A DNA stretch of 6,872 bases from Lentisphaerota bacterium (GTDB lineage Bacteria > Verrucomicrobiota > Kiritimatiellia > RFP12 > UBA3636): NCBI GenBank assembly GCA_022837245.1, contig JALHHX010000119.1, forward strand, positions 1 through 6,872. Reading direction: 5' to 3'. The notes under the pieces were generated by a model, which was given only the letters and a program-made list of their open reading frames with translations, was not told the origin of the DNA and searched no databases. Positions 1 to 5,737 of this stretch are shown one piece after another (the first letter of the stretch is position 1; each line of letters begins with the position of its first letter). Made by a program: the position numbers and the translations under genes.

Positions 1-16
1 GGGCTCGCCCGCGGTG

Positions 17-40
17 GGCGGCTGGATATTTCAGCCTGCC
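17..40. other. GC-rich hairpin
   Basis: Bases 17-24 (GGCGGCTG) can pair with 32-40 (CAGCCTGCC) with T37 bulged, giving an 8-bp stem and a 7-base loop. No T-run follows it. It may be the tail of an upstream transcript or chance in GC-rich sequence. All three forward frames are open through much of bases 1-110, so the end of an upstream gene may lie here, but no frame gives a recognisable protein. Confidence 0.3.
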
Positions 41-45
41 GGACG

Positions 46-88
46 CCCCGCGAGGCAAGCCGTCAGGCGCAGCGTCGCGGGGGGTTTT
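46..88 (+). terminator. Probable intrinsic terminator upstream of the pilin cluster
   Basis: CCCCGCGA (46-53) pairs perfectly with TCGCGGGG (75-82). Two more G and then TTTT (85-88) follow. The 21-base loop can hold a small GCC/GGC stem. The strong GC stem followed by T suggests the end of the preceding transcript, which would make the pilin cluster a separate unit. The T-run is short and displaced by GG, so termination may be partial. A possible promoter for the next gene, TTGCAA (87-92), 17 bases, then GATAGA (110-115) preceded by TGC, is too weak to call. Confidence 0.5.
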
Positions 89-132
89 GCAAGAGCCTCC
101 ACTGTGTGCGATAGAGAAACGGAGTCTTCCAA

Positions 133-591
133 GTGTCTAGGTCGAAAGATGCAAAAGCTTCCACATATAGAAGTTCAGGTTTTACGCTCGTAGAGGTTAT
201 GGTGGCCTCGGCGATCTTGCTTATTGTTATATTGGGGATAACAAGTGCTTTTTCGTATGTTCGTAAGACTGTATATTCTATGGAGAAACGCGGGGAGTGT
301 GTTCACGCCGCACGCGGTATCATGGAGCAATTTCGCGCATTGCCGTATAGCGACTCACGGTTGAATGTCGGGAAAAATCAGCCCATACCGTCGAATTTTC
401 AGATAGACAATAAATTAAAGAAAGATGCAAGCTACTCTGTATCTTATTGCACCTTTGATGGTGAAACCCTTCCCGATACCGCAACCGATCCTGGGTCGAA
501 AGACATAACAGTTGTCATAAAATGGAACAATATGGACGGCGGGCAGGAGAGTGTTTCTATGACAACAACTCACAGCAGGATATTACATTGA
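133..591 (+). CDS. Type IV pilin-like / pseudopilin, PilV/GspI-like
   Basis: This 152-residue protein has a class III prepilin signal: a short basic leader, then G16|F17 followed by TLVEVM, with Glu21 at position +5 of the mature protein. A hydrophobic helix runs over about residues 17-43. Prepilin peptidase would cut after G16 and methylate F17. Such proteins assemble through the helix into a type IV pilus or type II secretion pseudopilus at the inner membrane. The rest (about 45-152) is a small globular domain I do not recognise beyond this; the short minor-pilin pattern fits PilV or GspI best. The start is GTG at 133, with GGAG at 121-124 eight bases upstream. It is the first of four closely packed genes. 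No ATPase, platform or secretin gene is in view, so pilus and secretion roles cannot be separated. Confidence 0.85.
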   Translation: MSRSKDAKASTYRSSGFTLVEVMVASAILLIVILGITSAFSYVRKTVYSMEKRGECVHAARGIMEQFRALPYSDSRLNVGKNQPIPSNFQIDNKLKKDASYSVSYCTFDGETLPDTATDPGSKDITVVIKWNNMDGGQESVSMTTTHSRILH

Positions 592-1118
592 ACAGCAGCA
601 TGAAAACACCTTCTGGGAGCGGCCGCGAAGGATTCACATTGGTTGAGGTCATGATAGCATCGGCCATATCTATGCTTGTAATGACTATGACAATCGGCTT
701 TTTCATTTCAACCTCAAGGTATTGGCGTGAAATAATCGCCTCGACGGATGCAAGTAATGAAGCAGACATGGCGCTCAGCTGTTTGGTATACGGAAGGTAT
801 GGACAGCATGGGTTGAGAAATGCGGTTGCCGATTCGTTCAATATGGAACAAGGAGGAAACGGTTGGTGGTCTATTAGTTACACTACAGCATCCCAACCCG
901 ATCAGACATACACTTTAAGTTATTTAAAAGACGAGGAGACTTTGAATTTCCAACCGTTGGACCAAAACGTAGGCAAAGGAATTAAAAAGTGCATTGTGAC
1001 CAGGGTGCCTTCTGCTGGCAACCCGATGGGATTGCGAATAAGAGCCACCATCGATTCAAAGTATGGTGGCGTAAATGCGCAGCGAGAATCCGAAACGACG
1101 GTGTACTTCAGAAATTAA
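588..1118 (+). CDS. Type IV pilin-like / pseudopilin, PilW/GspJ-like
   Basis: A second pseudopilin, 176 residues from the TTG at 588. The leader ends in G15|F16 followed by TLVEVM, with Glu20 at +5, and a hydrophobic helix covers about residues 16-40. The core of the signal, FTLVEVM plus a nearby ASAI, matches the preceding gene, so the two may be diverged paralogues. I chose TTG 588 because it overlaps the upstream stop (TTGA) and has AGGA at 577-580 seven bases away. ATG 600 would give 172 residues but has no good ribosome site; both starts leave the processed protein unchanged. The overlap suggests translational coupling. By order and size it resembles PilW or GspJ, a minor pseudopilin of the tip complex. 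The C-terminal domain (about 45-176) has no motif I can name. Confidence 0.82.
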   Translation: MNSSMKTPSGSGREGFTLVEVMIASAISMLVMTMTIGFFISTSRYWREIIASTDASNEADMALSCLVYGRYGQHGLRNAVADSFNMEQGGNGWWSISYTTASQPDQTYTLSYLKDEETLNFQPLDQNVGKGIKKCIVTRVPSAGNPMGLRIRATIDSKYGGVNAQRESETTVYFRN

Positions 1119-1134
1119 CGAAAGGCCATGCAGT

Positions 1135-2511
1135 ATGAAAAGAAAACCCTCTGATCGTAGAAACGGTGCCGCTTTGGTGGTTGTTGTTATGGTTATGTTG
1201 CTTTGCACGGCAGCCTTGAACATAGTGTTGCTGGCCACAGGGACGCGAGTAATGCGCGCCTACGATTTTGTATTTAATGAGCAGGCTTTTTTTCTCGCAG
1301 AGGCAGGTGTTGAACGGGCGGCTGTCTGGGTCGGTAAAAATCTGGGAACAGGTGATGAAACCGTACTTGAAGGAAATTTGGGGAATGGGCGCTACGTGGC
1401 GTATGTGACCCTCTCGCCGGGTTCCATCGATTCTTACGATATATGCGCTACAGGAACTGTTCGTAATGTGAACCGAGGCATAACAGTGCGTGGTGTGCAG
1501 AATGTTAGCTGGTCTCAGTTTGCATTATGGTACGACAAGGAATCTCCGTCCGGACTCTGGTTTGTTCCCGGAGAGGTTTTCGACGGGCGTGTATATTCTA
1601 GACCTCAAATGAAATTTAGCGCATCGGGGCTGAACACTTGGGGCCCGGATGGCAATTTTAGAGGTCCCGTTCATTTTTCAGACAGGGTCGAAACAGCTCA
1701 GCCAAAAATAGAATATGAGATGGGGGCGTATCCGGAACTTGATAAAGGCCTAGATACAGGCGTAGACCTTCAGACCATGACAGAAGTGGACTTCGATGAA
1801 ATGCTTCAGAAAGCGACAGATCTACAAGGGTCGGGTAAGGGGCTGGTTCTTGAGGGCGACATGACGATCGAGCTCGACGGCAGGAACATGAAGATCACGA
1901 GTACAAACGAGGGCGACAGGGAACTGTCCGGCAAGGCGTATAGCACCGCCATCACGAATCACACGCTGAATCTGGTTTACGTCAAGCCGTACACGTACTC
2001 GTACAAATACAGGGACAGCAATGGAAGGTTGAGGACTAGGAAGGTCAGTGAGCCAGGCGATGTTACGCTTAAGGCCCCCCAAGGATTCTCGGGAGACATG
2101 TCGGTGGTAGCCGAAAATGATATAAGGATCGCCGATCATGTCCGTTATGCAGACAACCCGGAGGAAAACCCGGAATCGGAAGATAAGCTCGGTCTAGTTG
2201 CACAGCGCAATGTTGTCGTGCAATCTACACCGTATAAAGCCCCAGACGATCTCGAAATATACGCCCATATATTCTGCAAAACTGGAGGTTTTGGAGTGGA
2301 GAATTATGACTCTGGCGTTTTCCGCGGAAACCTGAAGGTGTACGGGGGCATAGCAAATGACACACGCCGGGCCGTAGGGACTTTTTACGGTTATGGCTCG
2401 CGAACCGGCTATATTAAACAATACTTTTTTGACAAACGATTCAAAACAAAACGCCCACGGCACTACCCTATAACAAGAACGGCGGTGTCCTTTAGTTCCT
2501 GGGAGGGTTAG
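1135..2511 (+). CDS. PilX/GspK-like pilus assembly protein with DUF4900-like C-terminus
   Basis: A 458-residue protein. The N-terminus has a basic leader, G11|A12 and a hydrophobic helix over about residues 12-35. It lacks Glu at +5 (Val16 is there), as is usual for PilX and for the tip pseudopilin GspK. The segment QAFFLAEAGVERA (50-62) is the hallmark of the PilX N-terminal family. The long middle part is rich in beta-type polar sequence. The end (about 420-458), with GYIKQYFFDKRF, a YP motif and a terminal SW, resembles the DUF4900-type region of large pilus-associated proteins. The start is ATG 1135 with AAAGG at 1121-1125; an in-frame upstream start at 1075 lies inside the previous gene and has no support. 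In type II systems the partner of this type caps the pseudopilus together with GspI and GspJ, matching the two preceding genes. Family assignment is firm for the N-terminus and tentative for the C-terminus. Confidence 0.78.
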   Translation: MKRKPSDRRNGAALVVVVMVMLLCTAALNIVLLATGTRVMRAYDFVFNEQAFFLAEAGVERAAVWVGKNLGTGDETVLEGNLGNGRYVAYVTLSPGSIDSYDICATGTVRNVNRGITVRGVQNVSWSQFALWYDKESPSGLWFVPGEVFDGRVYSRPQMKFSASGLNTWGPDGNFRGPVHFSDRVETAQPKIEYEMGAYPELDKGLDTGVDLQTMTEVDFDEMLQKATDLQGSGKGLVLEGDMTIELDGRNMKITSTNEGDRELSGKAYSTAITNHTLNLVYVKPYTYSYKYRDSNGRLRTRKVSEPGDVTLKAPQGFSGDMSVVAENDIRIADHVRYADNPEENPESEDKLGLVAQRNVVVQSTPYKAPDDLEIYAHIFCKTGGFGVENYDSGVFRGNLKVYGGIANDTRRAVGTFYGYGSRTGYIKQYFFDKRFKTKRPRHYPITRTAVSFSSWEG

Positions 2512-2514
2512 ACG

Positions 2515-2889
2515 GTGGCTAAATATTTATTGCTTATTGCTTTTGCCGGCCTTGCTGTAGGTTTCGCCGGTTGCAGTGGCGGTGATCAAGAAGACCAAGT
2601 GCCAGATGAAGTTGTCGAAGCCGTTATAGAGGATGATTCTTTGGCCTCAGAAACCTGGACACAGGAACAAGAAGAGATTGATGAAGAGGTGGAGGAGAGC
2701 TGGTCGTTTTTTAATGAGCCAGAGGCTATGAAATTAGAGGATACGTACATCAGGCAGAAAAAAGACCTCGATAAGCAGTTGGAGAGTTTAAGCGAATACT
2801 CGCGGAACGCGGAAACCAACGACCCGTTTGCCCTGTCGGAAGAGCGTGTCGATGAACTTTCGAAAATAGAAGGTCTTCAGTTTCAGTAA
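2515..2889 (+). CDS. Small acidic lipoprotein, function unknown
   Basis: A 124-residue protein with a lipoprotein signal: Lys3, a hydrophobic stretch (4-19) and lipobox FAGC with Cys20 as the expected lipidated residue. Phe at -3 is unusual but tolerated. The mature part is very acidic over about residues 24-60, then has a charged, heptad-like stretch (about 74-97) that may form a short coiled coil. I recognise no family. The GTG start at 2515 follows GGGAGGG (2501-2507) by seven bases; that ribosome site lies inside the end of the previous gene, and only three bases separate stop and start. It is therefore almost certainly co-expressed with the pilus genes and may be a periplasmic or outer-membrane accessory of that apparatus, such as a pilotin-like factor; this role is a guess from context. 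No terminator is visible after it. Confidence 0.75.
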   Translation: MAKYLLLIAFAGLAVGFAGCSGGDQEDQVPDEVVEAVIEDDSLASETWTQEQEEIDEEVEESWSFFNEPEAMKLEDTYIRQKKDLDKQLESLSEYSRNAETNDPFALSEERVDELSKIEGLQFQ

Positions 2890-2931
2890 AAAACTTGTAA
2901 CCCTCATAGCACGACAAAATTCCAAAATAGC

Positions 2932-2961
2932 TTGCATCGCCAGTTCGGTTTATGGCATAAT
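2932..2961 (+). promoter_or_regulatory. Sigma70-like promoter of the leuA leader
   Basis: TTGCAT (2932-2937) and CATAAT (2956-2961) are separated by 18 bases. The hexamers match the -35 and -10 consensus at four and five of six positions. The start of transcription would be expected about seven or eight bases after 2961, at or next to the ATG of the leader peptide (2969). The position ahead of a complete attenuator supports it. Confidence 0.65.
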
Positions 2962-2968
2962 CGGCTCC

Positions 2969-3052
2969 ATGCAAACGAAATCGCACCAGGACACCCTACT
3001 ACTTACCAGCCTCGCCCTACCGGGGGTGGCGGGAGTATCTGTGCGTATTTAA
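2969..3052 (+). CDS. leuL: Leucine-rich leader peptide of the leuA attenuator
   Basis: A 27-codon reading frame from ATG 2969 to TAA 3050-3052. Codons 10-12 are three Leu in a row (CTA CTA CTT), with Leu again at 15 (CTC) and 17 (CTA), Val at 20, 23 and 25, and Ile at 27. Five of 27 codons are Leu and nine are branched-chain. Three of the five Leu codons are CTA, which the following leuA rarely uses (I noticed one). Clusters of control codons, including rare ones, are the known mark of leu leader peptides such as enterobacterial LeuL. The peptide is expected to act only by ribosome position: a ribosome short of charged tRNA-Leu stalls at codons 10-12. No Shine-Dalgarno is visible, and the -10 box ends at 2961, so the transcript may be leaderless. 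The symbol is used by functional analogy; no sequence homology to E. coli LeuL is claimed. Confidence 0.8.
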   Translation: MQTKSHQDTLLLTSLALPGVAGVSVRI

Positions 3053-3129
3053 AGCACAGGGCCGATTTCGGCATGCCGCAAGGCAACAGACCCCGCAGAC
3101 ATCGTACAGAGGATGCCAGCGGGGTTTTT
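3011..3129 (+). promoter_or_regulatory. Transcription attenuator of leuA (helices 1:2, 2:3, 3:4)
   Basis: Four segments can form three competing helices. 1:2 pairs 3011-3021 with 3025-3033: nine pairs including one G-U, a two-base bulge at 3017-3018 and a GGG loop. 2:3 pairs GCGGG (3029-3033) with CCCGC (3092-3096) and CTGT (3039-3042) with ACAG (3086-3089), with an internal loop between. 3:4 is the terminator described separately. GCGGG (3029-3033) is shared by 1:2 and 2:3, and CCCGC (3092-3096) by 2:3 and 3:4. A ribosome stalled at Leu codons 10-12 (2996-3004) would cover segment 1 and free segment 2 for 2:3, which blocks the terminator. A ribosome reaching the stop (3050) would cover segment 2 and allow 3:4. 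Two small hairpins, GCCGATTTCGGC (3061-3072) and TGCC-GCAA-GGCA (3074-3085), lie between segments 2 and 3 and would bring them together. Confidence 0.75.
3091..3129 (+). terminator. Intrinsic terminator of the leuA attenuator
   Basis: CCCCGC (3091-3096) pairs with GCGGGG (3119-3124), and inside it CATC (3100-3103) pairs with GATG (3112-3115) across a three-by-three internal loop. An 8-base loop closes it, and TTTTT (3125-3129) follows at once. It sits between the leader peptide and the leuA ribosome site, the place expected of an attenuator rather than of a gene-end terminator. Confidence 0.8.
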
Positions 3130-3189
3130 GTATTATCAGAGACGTAATGAAGCGGAAAACAACAAATAAGTAAAAACAAGGACGCAAAA

Positions 3190-4719
3190 ATGAGCGAGAA
3201 ATCAGACATGAGGAAAATCCACATTTTCGACACCACGCTGCGCGACGGCGAGCAGTCACCTGGCTGCACGATGAACCTGCGCGACAAGCTTCTGGTGGCG
3301 GAGATGCTAGAGGCAATGCATGTCGATATCATCGAGGCCGGCTTCGCGATTGCGTCCGAAGGCGATTTCGAGGCGGTAAAGGCGATCTCCGGAGCCGTCA
3401 AGAACTCCGCTGTGGCAAGCCTCTGCCGCGCGCTGGAGAAGGATATTGACCGCGCCTGGGAGGCCGTCAAAGTTGCCGCGCACCCGCGCATCCACACCTT
3501 CATAGCCACGTCGCCAATACACATGTCCGCCAAGCTGCGTATGACGCCGGACGAAGTGTACGGGCGAGCGGTGGCGATGGTTAAATATGCACGTAACCTC
3601 TGCCCGGAGGTCGAGTTCTCGCTGGAGGACTGCTCCCGCAGCGAACGCCCCTTCATATACAGAGTAGTCGAGGGCGTGATAGCCGCCGGTGCCACGACGG
3701 TGAACATTCCCGACACAGTGGGTTATGCCATCCCGACTGAGTTTGGCGCGCTGATACGCGACATCTTCGGCAACGTGCCAAATGTCAACGATGCGCGAAT
3801 CTCCGTACACTGTCACGACGATCTCGGAATGGGCGTGGCAAACACGCTCGCCGCAATTGAAGCTGGCGCCTCGCAGGCTGAGTGCACAATCAACGGAATA
3901 GGGGAGCGCGCGGGTAACGCAGCCTTGGAGGAAATTGTAATGGCGCTCCACACGCGCCACGAATACTACAAGGCATACACGGACATCGACACGACTAGGA
4001 TCTACGCGACGAGCCGTTGCGTGACGAACGTCACCGGTAGTCCCGTCCAGCCCAACAAGGCCATAGTAGGAGAAAATGCGTTCGCCCATGAAGCCGGTAT
4101 CCACCAGCACGGGGTCATGGCCAATCCGCTCACATACGAGATCATGACGCCCGAATCGATCGGCTTGCCGCGAAACAAGATGATCCTCGGCAAACACTCG
4201 GGCAAACATGCTTTCGAGCAGCGCCTCAAAGACCTCGGACTGAAAGTGGAGGACGACAAGATAGAAGAACTCTTCACGCAGTTCAAGTCTCTTGCGGACC
4301 GCAAAAAGACCGTGTCGGACGCCGACATCGAGGCGCTTGCCCACAACATCGCCACCACCTTCAAAGGCACGGCAGAGCTCGACCGCTTCAGTACCATCGC
4401 CAGCAACGTCATCACGCCGGTGAGCACCGTCCGGCTGAAAGTCGGCGGCGAGCTTATTGAAAAAGTGTCAGCGGGGGACGGCCCGGTGAATGCGTCGTTT
4501 AGTGCCATCTGCGAGATACTCGGCGTCTCTTGCCGCCTTGAGGACTTCCAGCTCTCCGCAGTCACGGAGGGCATGGACGCGCAGTGCCGCGCCAGCGTGC
4601 GCGTTCGCTTCGGTGAACATGCGTACCGCGGCAACGGAATCTCGACAGACATCGTCGAGGCCTCGATCCTCGCCTACCTGCAGGCGATCAACGCCGGCCT
4701 TGAAGCGCGGAATGCTTGA
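3190..4719 (+). CDS. leuA: 2-isopropylmalate synthase
   Basis: A 509-residue LeuA, the usual length of the bacterial type (about 510-525). It condenses acetyl-CoA with 2-oxoisovalerate to 2-isopropylmalate, the first committed step of leucine synthesis, in the cytosol. The HMGL-like TIM barrel covers about residues 8-275. It has the FDTTLRDGEQSPG signature (Asp14 as metal ligand), His207 and His209 in the HCHDDLG motif, and Asn243 in GIGERAGN. The connecting region has HEAGIHQHG and GKHSGKHAF. The C-terminal leucine-binding regulatory domain (about 365-505) is present, with GDGPVNASF, so feedback inhibition by leucine is expected. The start is ATG 3190 with AAGGA at 3178-3182; the in-frame ATG at 3208 lacks a ribosome site. 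The gene follows its own attenuator. leuB, leuC and leuD are not adjacent downstream, so the pathway genes are split or lie elsewhere. Confidence 0.97.
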   Translation: MSEKSDMRKIHIFDTTLRDGEQSPGCTMNLRDKLLVAEMLEAMHVDIIEAGFAIASEGDFEAVKAISGAVKNSAVASLCRALEKDIDRAWEAVKVAAHPRIHTFIATSPIHMSAKLRMTPDEVYGRAVAMVKYARNLCPEVEFSLEDCSRSERPFIYRVVEGVIAAGATTVNIPDTVGYAIPTEFGALIRDIFGNVPNVNDARISVHCHDDLGMGVANTLAAIEAGASQAECTINGIGERAGNAALEEIVMALHTRHEYYKAYTDIDTTRIYATSRCVTNVTGSPVQPNKAIVGENAFAHEAGIHQHGVMANPLTYEIMTPESIGLPRNKMILGKHSGKHAFEQRLKDLGLKVEDDKIEELFTQFKSLADRKKTVSDADIEALAHNIATTFKGTAELDRFSTIASNVITPVSTVRLKVGGELIEKVSAGDGPVNASFSAICEILGVSCRLEDFQLSAVTEGMDAQCRASVRVRFGEHAYRGNGISTDIVEASILAYLQAINAGLEARNA

Positions 4720-4744
4720 CTTTGACACGTGGGTTTCGTAATCT
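4716..4744 (+). promoter_or_regulatory. Possible promoter for the ExoD-family gene
   Basis: TTGACT (4716-4721) overlaps the leuA stop codon and lies 17 bases before TAATCT (4739-4744). The -35 box is good; the -10 box keeps only the first two T-A positions and the last T. The 86-base gap after leuA has no clear terminator, so read-through from leuA is also possible. Confidence 0.35.
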
Positions 4745-4805
4745 TGCCTGCTCTCAAAGCGTTGTTGGGGCAAATCGGCTTCCGGCGCTTAGACGGACGA
4801 TTTAA

Positions 4806-5528
4806 ATGAAAAACGCCAGCGTGGACGATTCTGCTTATACAAAACAAACCTCCGGCAAAGCCGAGGCCGAGGATGGGCGGTCGGGCTCGTCGCGTGCCCG
4901 CGTGGAGGGGTTGCAGACGGTTTCCCAGAAGTTCGACTCGATGATCGGGAAACTGCCAGATGGTCGTGTCACCTTCGGGGAAATCCGCGACGTTGTGGAA
5001 GAGGACGGCGTGCTCGTTCTCACGATTTTCCTGAGCATAATTTTTATGATCCCCGTGTCTATTCCCGGAGTGAGCACGGTCTTTGGCGCGGCGATCCTGC
5101 TGATCGGGATCTGCAGGGTATGGGGACGCAAGCTGTGGCTTCCAGAAAAACTGCTGGTGCGGGAGCTGGACGGCTTGAAAGTTAAAAACGGATTCATTAA
5201 AGGGCGGAAGTGGGTTGTGTGGCTTGAGAAAGTGAGCCGTGCCGGTCGCATGGGCTGGCTGATCGGTTCCCCTCCGTTAATGCTGTGGGCGAACCTTGCG
5301 CTGATCTTGGGCGCGCTGCTGCTCATGGCGCCTTTCGGCGGCATCCCTTTCAGCAACACAATCCCCGCGCTTGCCTTGATATTGCTCGCAATGGGTATGC
5401 TCCAGCGCGACGGCCTCTGCATAATCCTGGGCCACTTCATCAACCTCTTCGCGATCACGTGTTTCTTTTTGCTGTTCTATGGCGGATTTGAGCTGATCAA
5501 GCATCTGTGGGGCAGATTCTTCGGATAG
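4806..5528 (+). CDS. ExoD-family inner-membrane protein
   Basis: A 240-residue membrane protein that matches the exopolysaccharide synthesis ExoD family (named for a Sinorhizobium gene linked to exopolysaccharide and alkali sensitivity; the biochemical role is unknown). A charged, polar N-terminal segment (1-50) precedes GRVTFGEIRDVV. One or two hydrophobic segments cover about 68-103, including the proline-rich MIPVSIPGVS typical of the family. WLPEKLLVREL (111-121) and a basic stretch (124-150) form the loop. Hydrophobic segments follow at about 158-176, 184-199 and 205-229. NTIPALALILLAMG and LQRDG (to 203) match the conserved C-terminal half. The N-terminal extension looks longer than in a typical ExoD of about 200 residues. 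The start is ATG 4806 with GGAC (4795-4798), a weak ribosome site; no better start is seen. Its neighbours do not point to a polysaccharide locus. Confidence 0.82.
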   Translation: MKNASVDDSAYTKQTSGKAEAEDGRSGSSRARVEGLQTVSQKFDSMIGKLPDGRVTFGEIRDVVEEDGVLVLTIFLSIIFMIPVSIPGVSTVFGAAILLIGICRVWGRKLWLPEKLLVRELDGLKVKNGFIKGRKWVVWLEKVSRAGRMGWLIGSPPLMLWANLALILGALLLMAPFGGIPFSNTIPALALILLAMGMLQRDGLCIILGHFINLFAITCFFLLFYGGFELIKHLWGRFFG

Positions 5529-5597
5529 TCTAGCCCTTCACGCTTATTCTGGGGCAAGCAGGGCAAAATGCGGGAAAAAACAGGGCCGGGAAACAGC

Positions 5598-5638
5598 CGT
5601 GCTTGCTGGATTCATAGAAAACACCGCCAACAAGCACG
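5598..5638. repeat. Inverted repeat between convergent genes, possible terminator
   Basis: CGTGCTTGCTGG (5598-5609) pairs with CCAACAAGCACG (5627-5638) at 11 of 12 positions around a 17-base loop. On the minus strand, after rmuC, a TTTTTT run lies beyond the stem (about 5576-5581 on the plus strand), but some 16 bases away. On the plus strand no T-run follows. A role in ending one or both convergent transcripts is plausible but not shown. The rest of the 209-base gap (5529-5737) holds only a short CGCCGTTCGGCG palindrome at 5672-5683 and no credible gene. Confidence 0.5.
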
Positions 5639-5737
5639 CAACAGGCAATGGTCCGCCGCGGCGCAGGAAAACGCCGTTCGGCGCGAAAAAGGCCGCGTTC
5701 CCGCCACAATGTACTTATCCCCAAACTGCGGTTTAAA

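Noticed and set aside
1075..1134. Extended N-terminus for the PilX-like protein
   Set aside because: The extra 20 codons lie inside the preceding gene. ATG 1135 has AAAGG at a good distance and gives a normal prepilin-type leader.
2932..3147. A 71-codon plus-strand frame starting with TTG in the leuA leader
   Set aside because: Its TTG lies within the -35 box, it has no ribosome site, and it runs through the terminator hairpin. The Leu-rich frame at 2969 fits the regulatory structure far better.
2890..3189. A T-box or another leucine riboswitch-like element
   Set aside because: No T-box sequence or specifier loop is visible. The coding leader with three alternative helices explains the region.
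3003..3716. A 237-codon minus-strand frame over the leuA leader and 5' end
   Set aside because: It overlaps the attenuator and the catalytic part of leuA and has no recognisable domain.
3307..4344. A 345-codon open frame on the minus strand across leuA
   Set aside because: It lies wholly antisense to leuA, a highly conserved gene, and its translation shows no family motifs. Long antisense frames are common in GC-rich genes.
4722..4727. Perfect TTGACA as the -35 of the ExoD-family promoter
   Set aside because: No -10 box lies 16-18 bases downstream, and the TAATCT at 4739 would be only 11 bases away. The overlapping TTGACT at 4716 gives a 17-base spacer.
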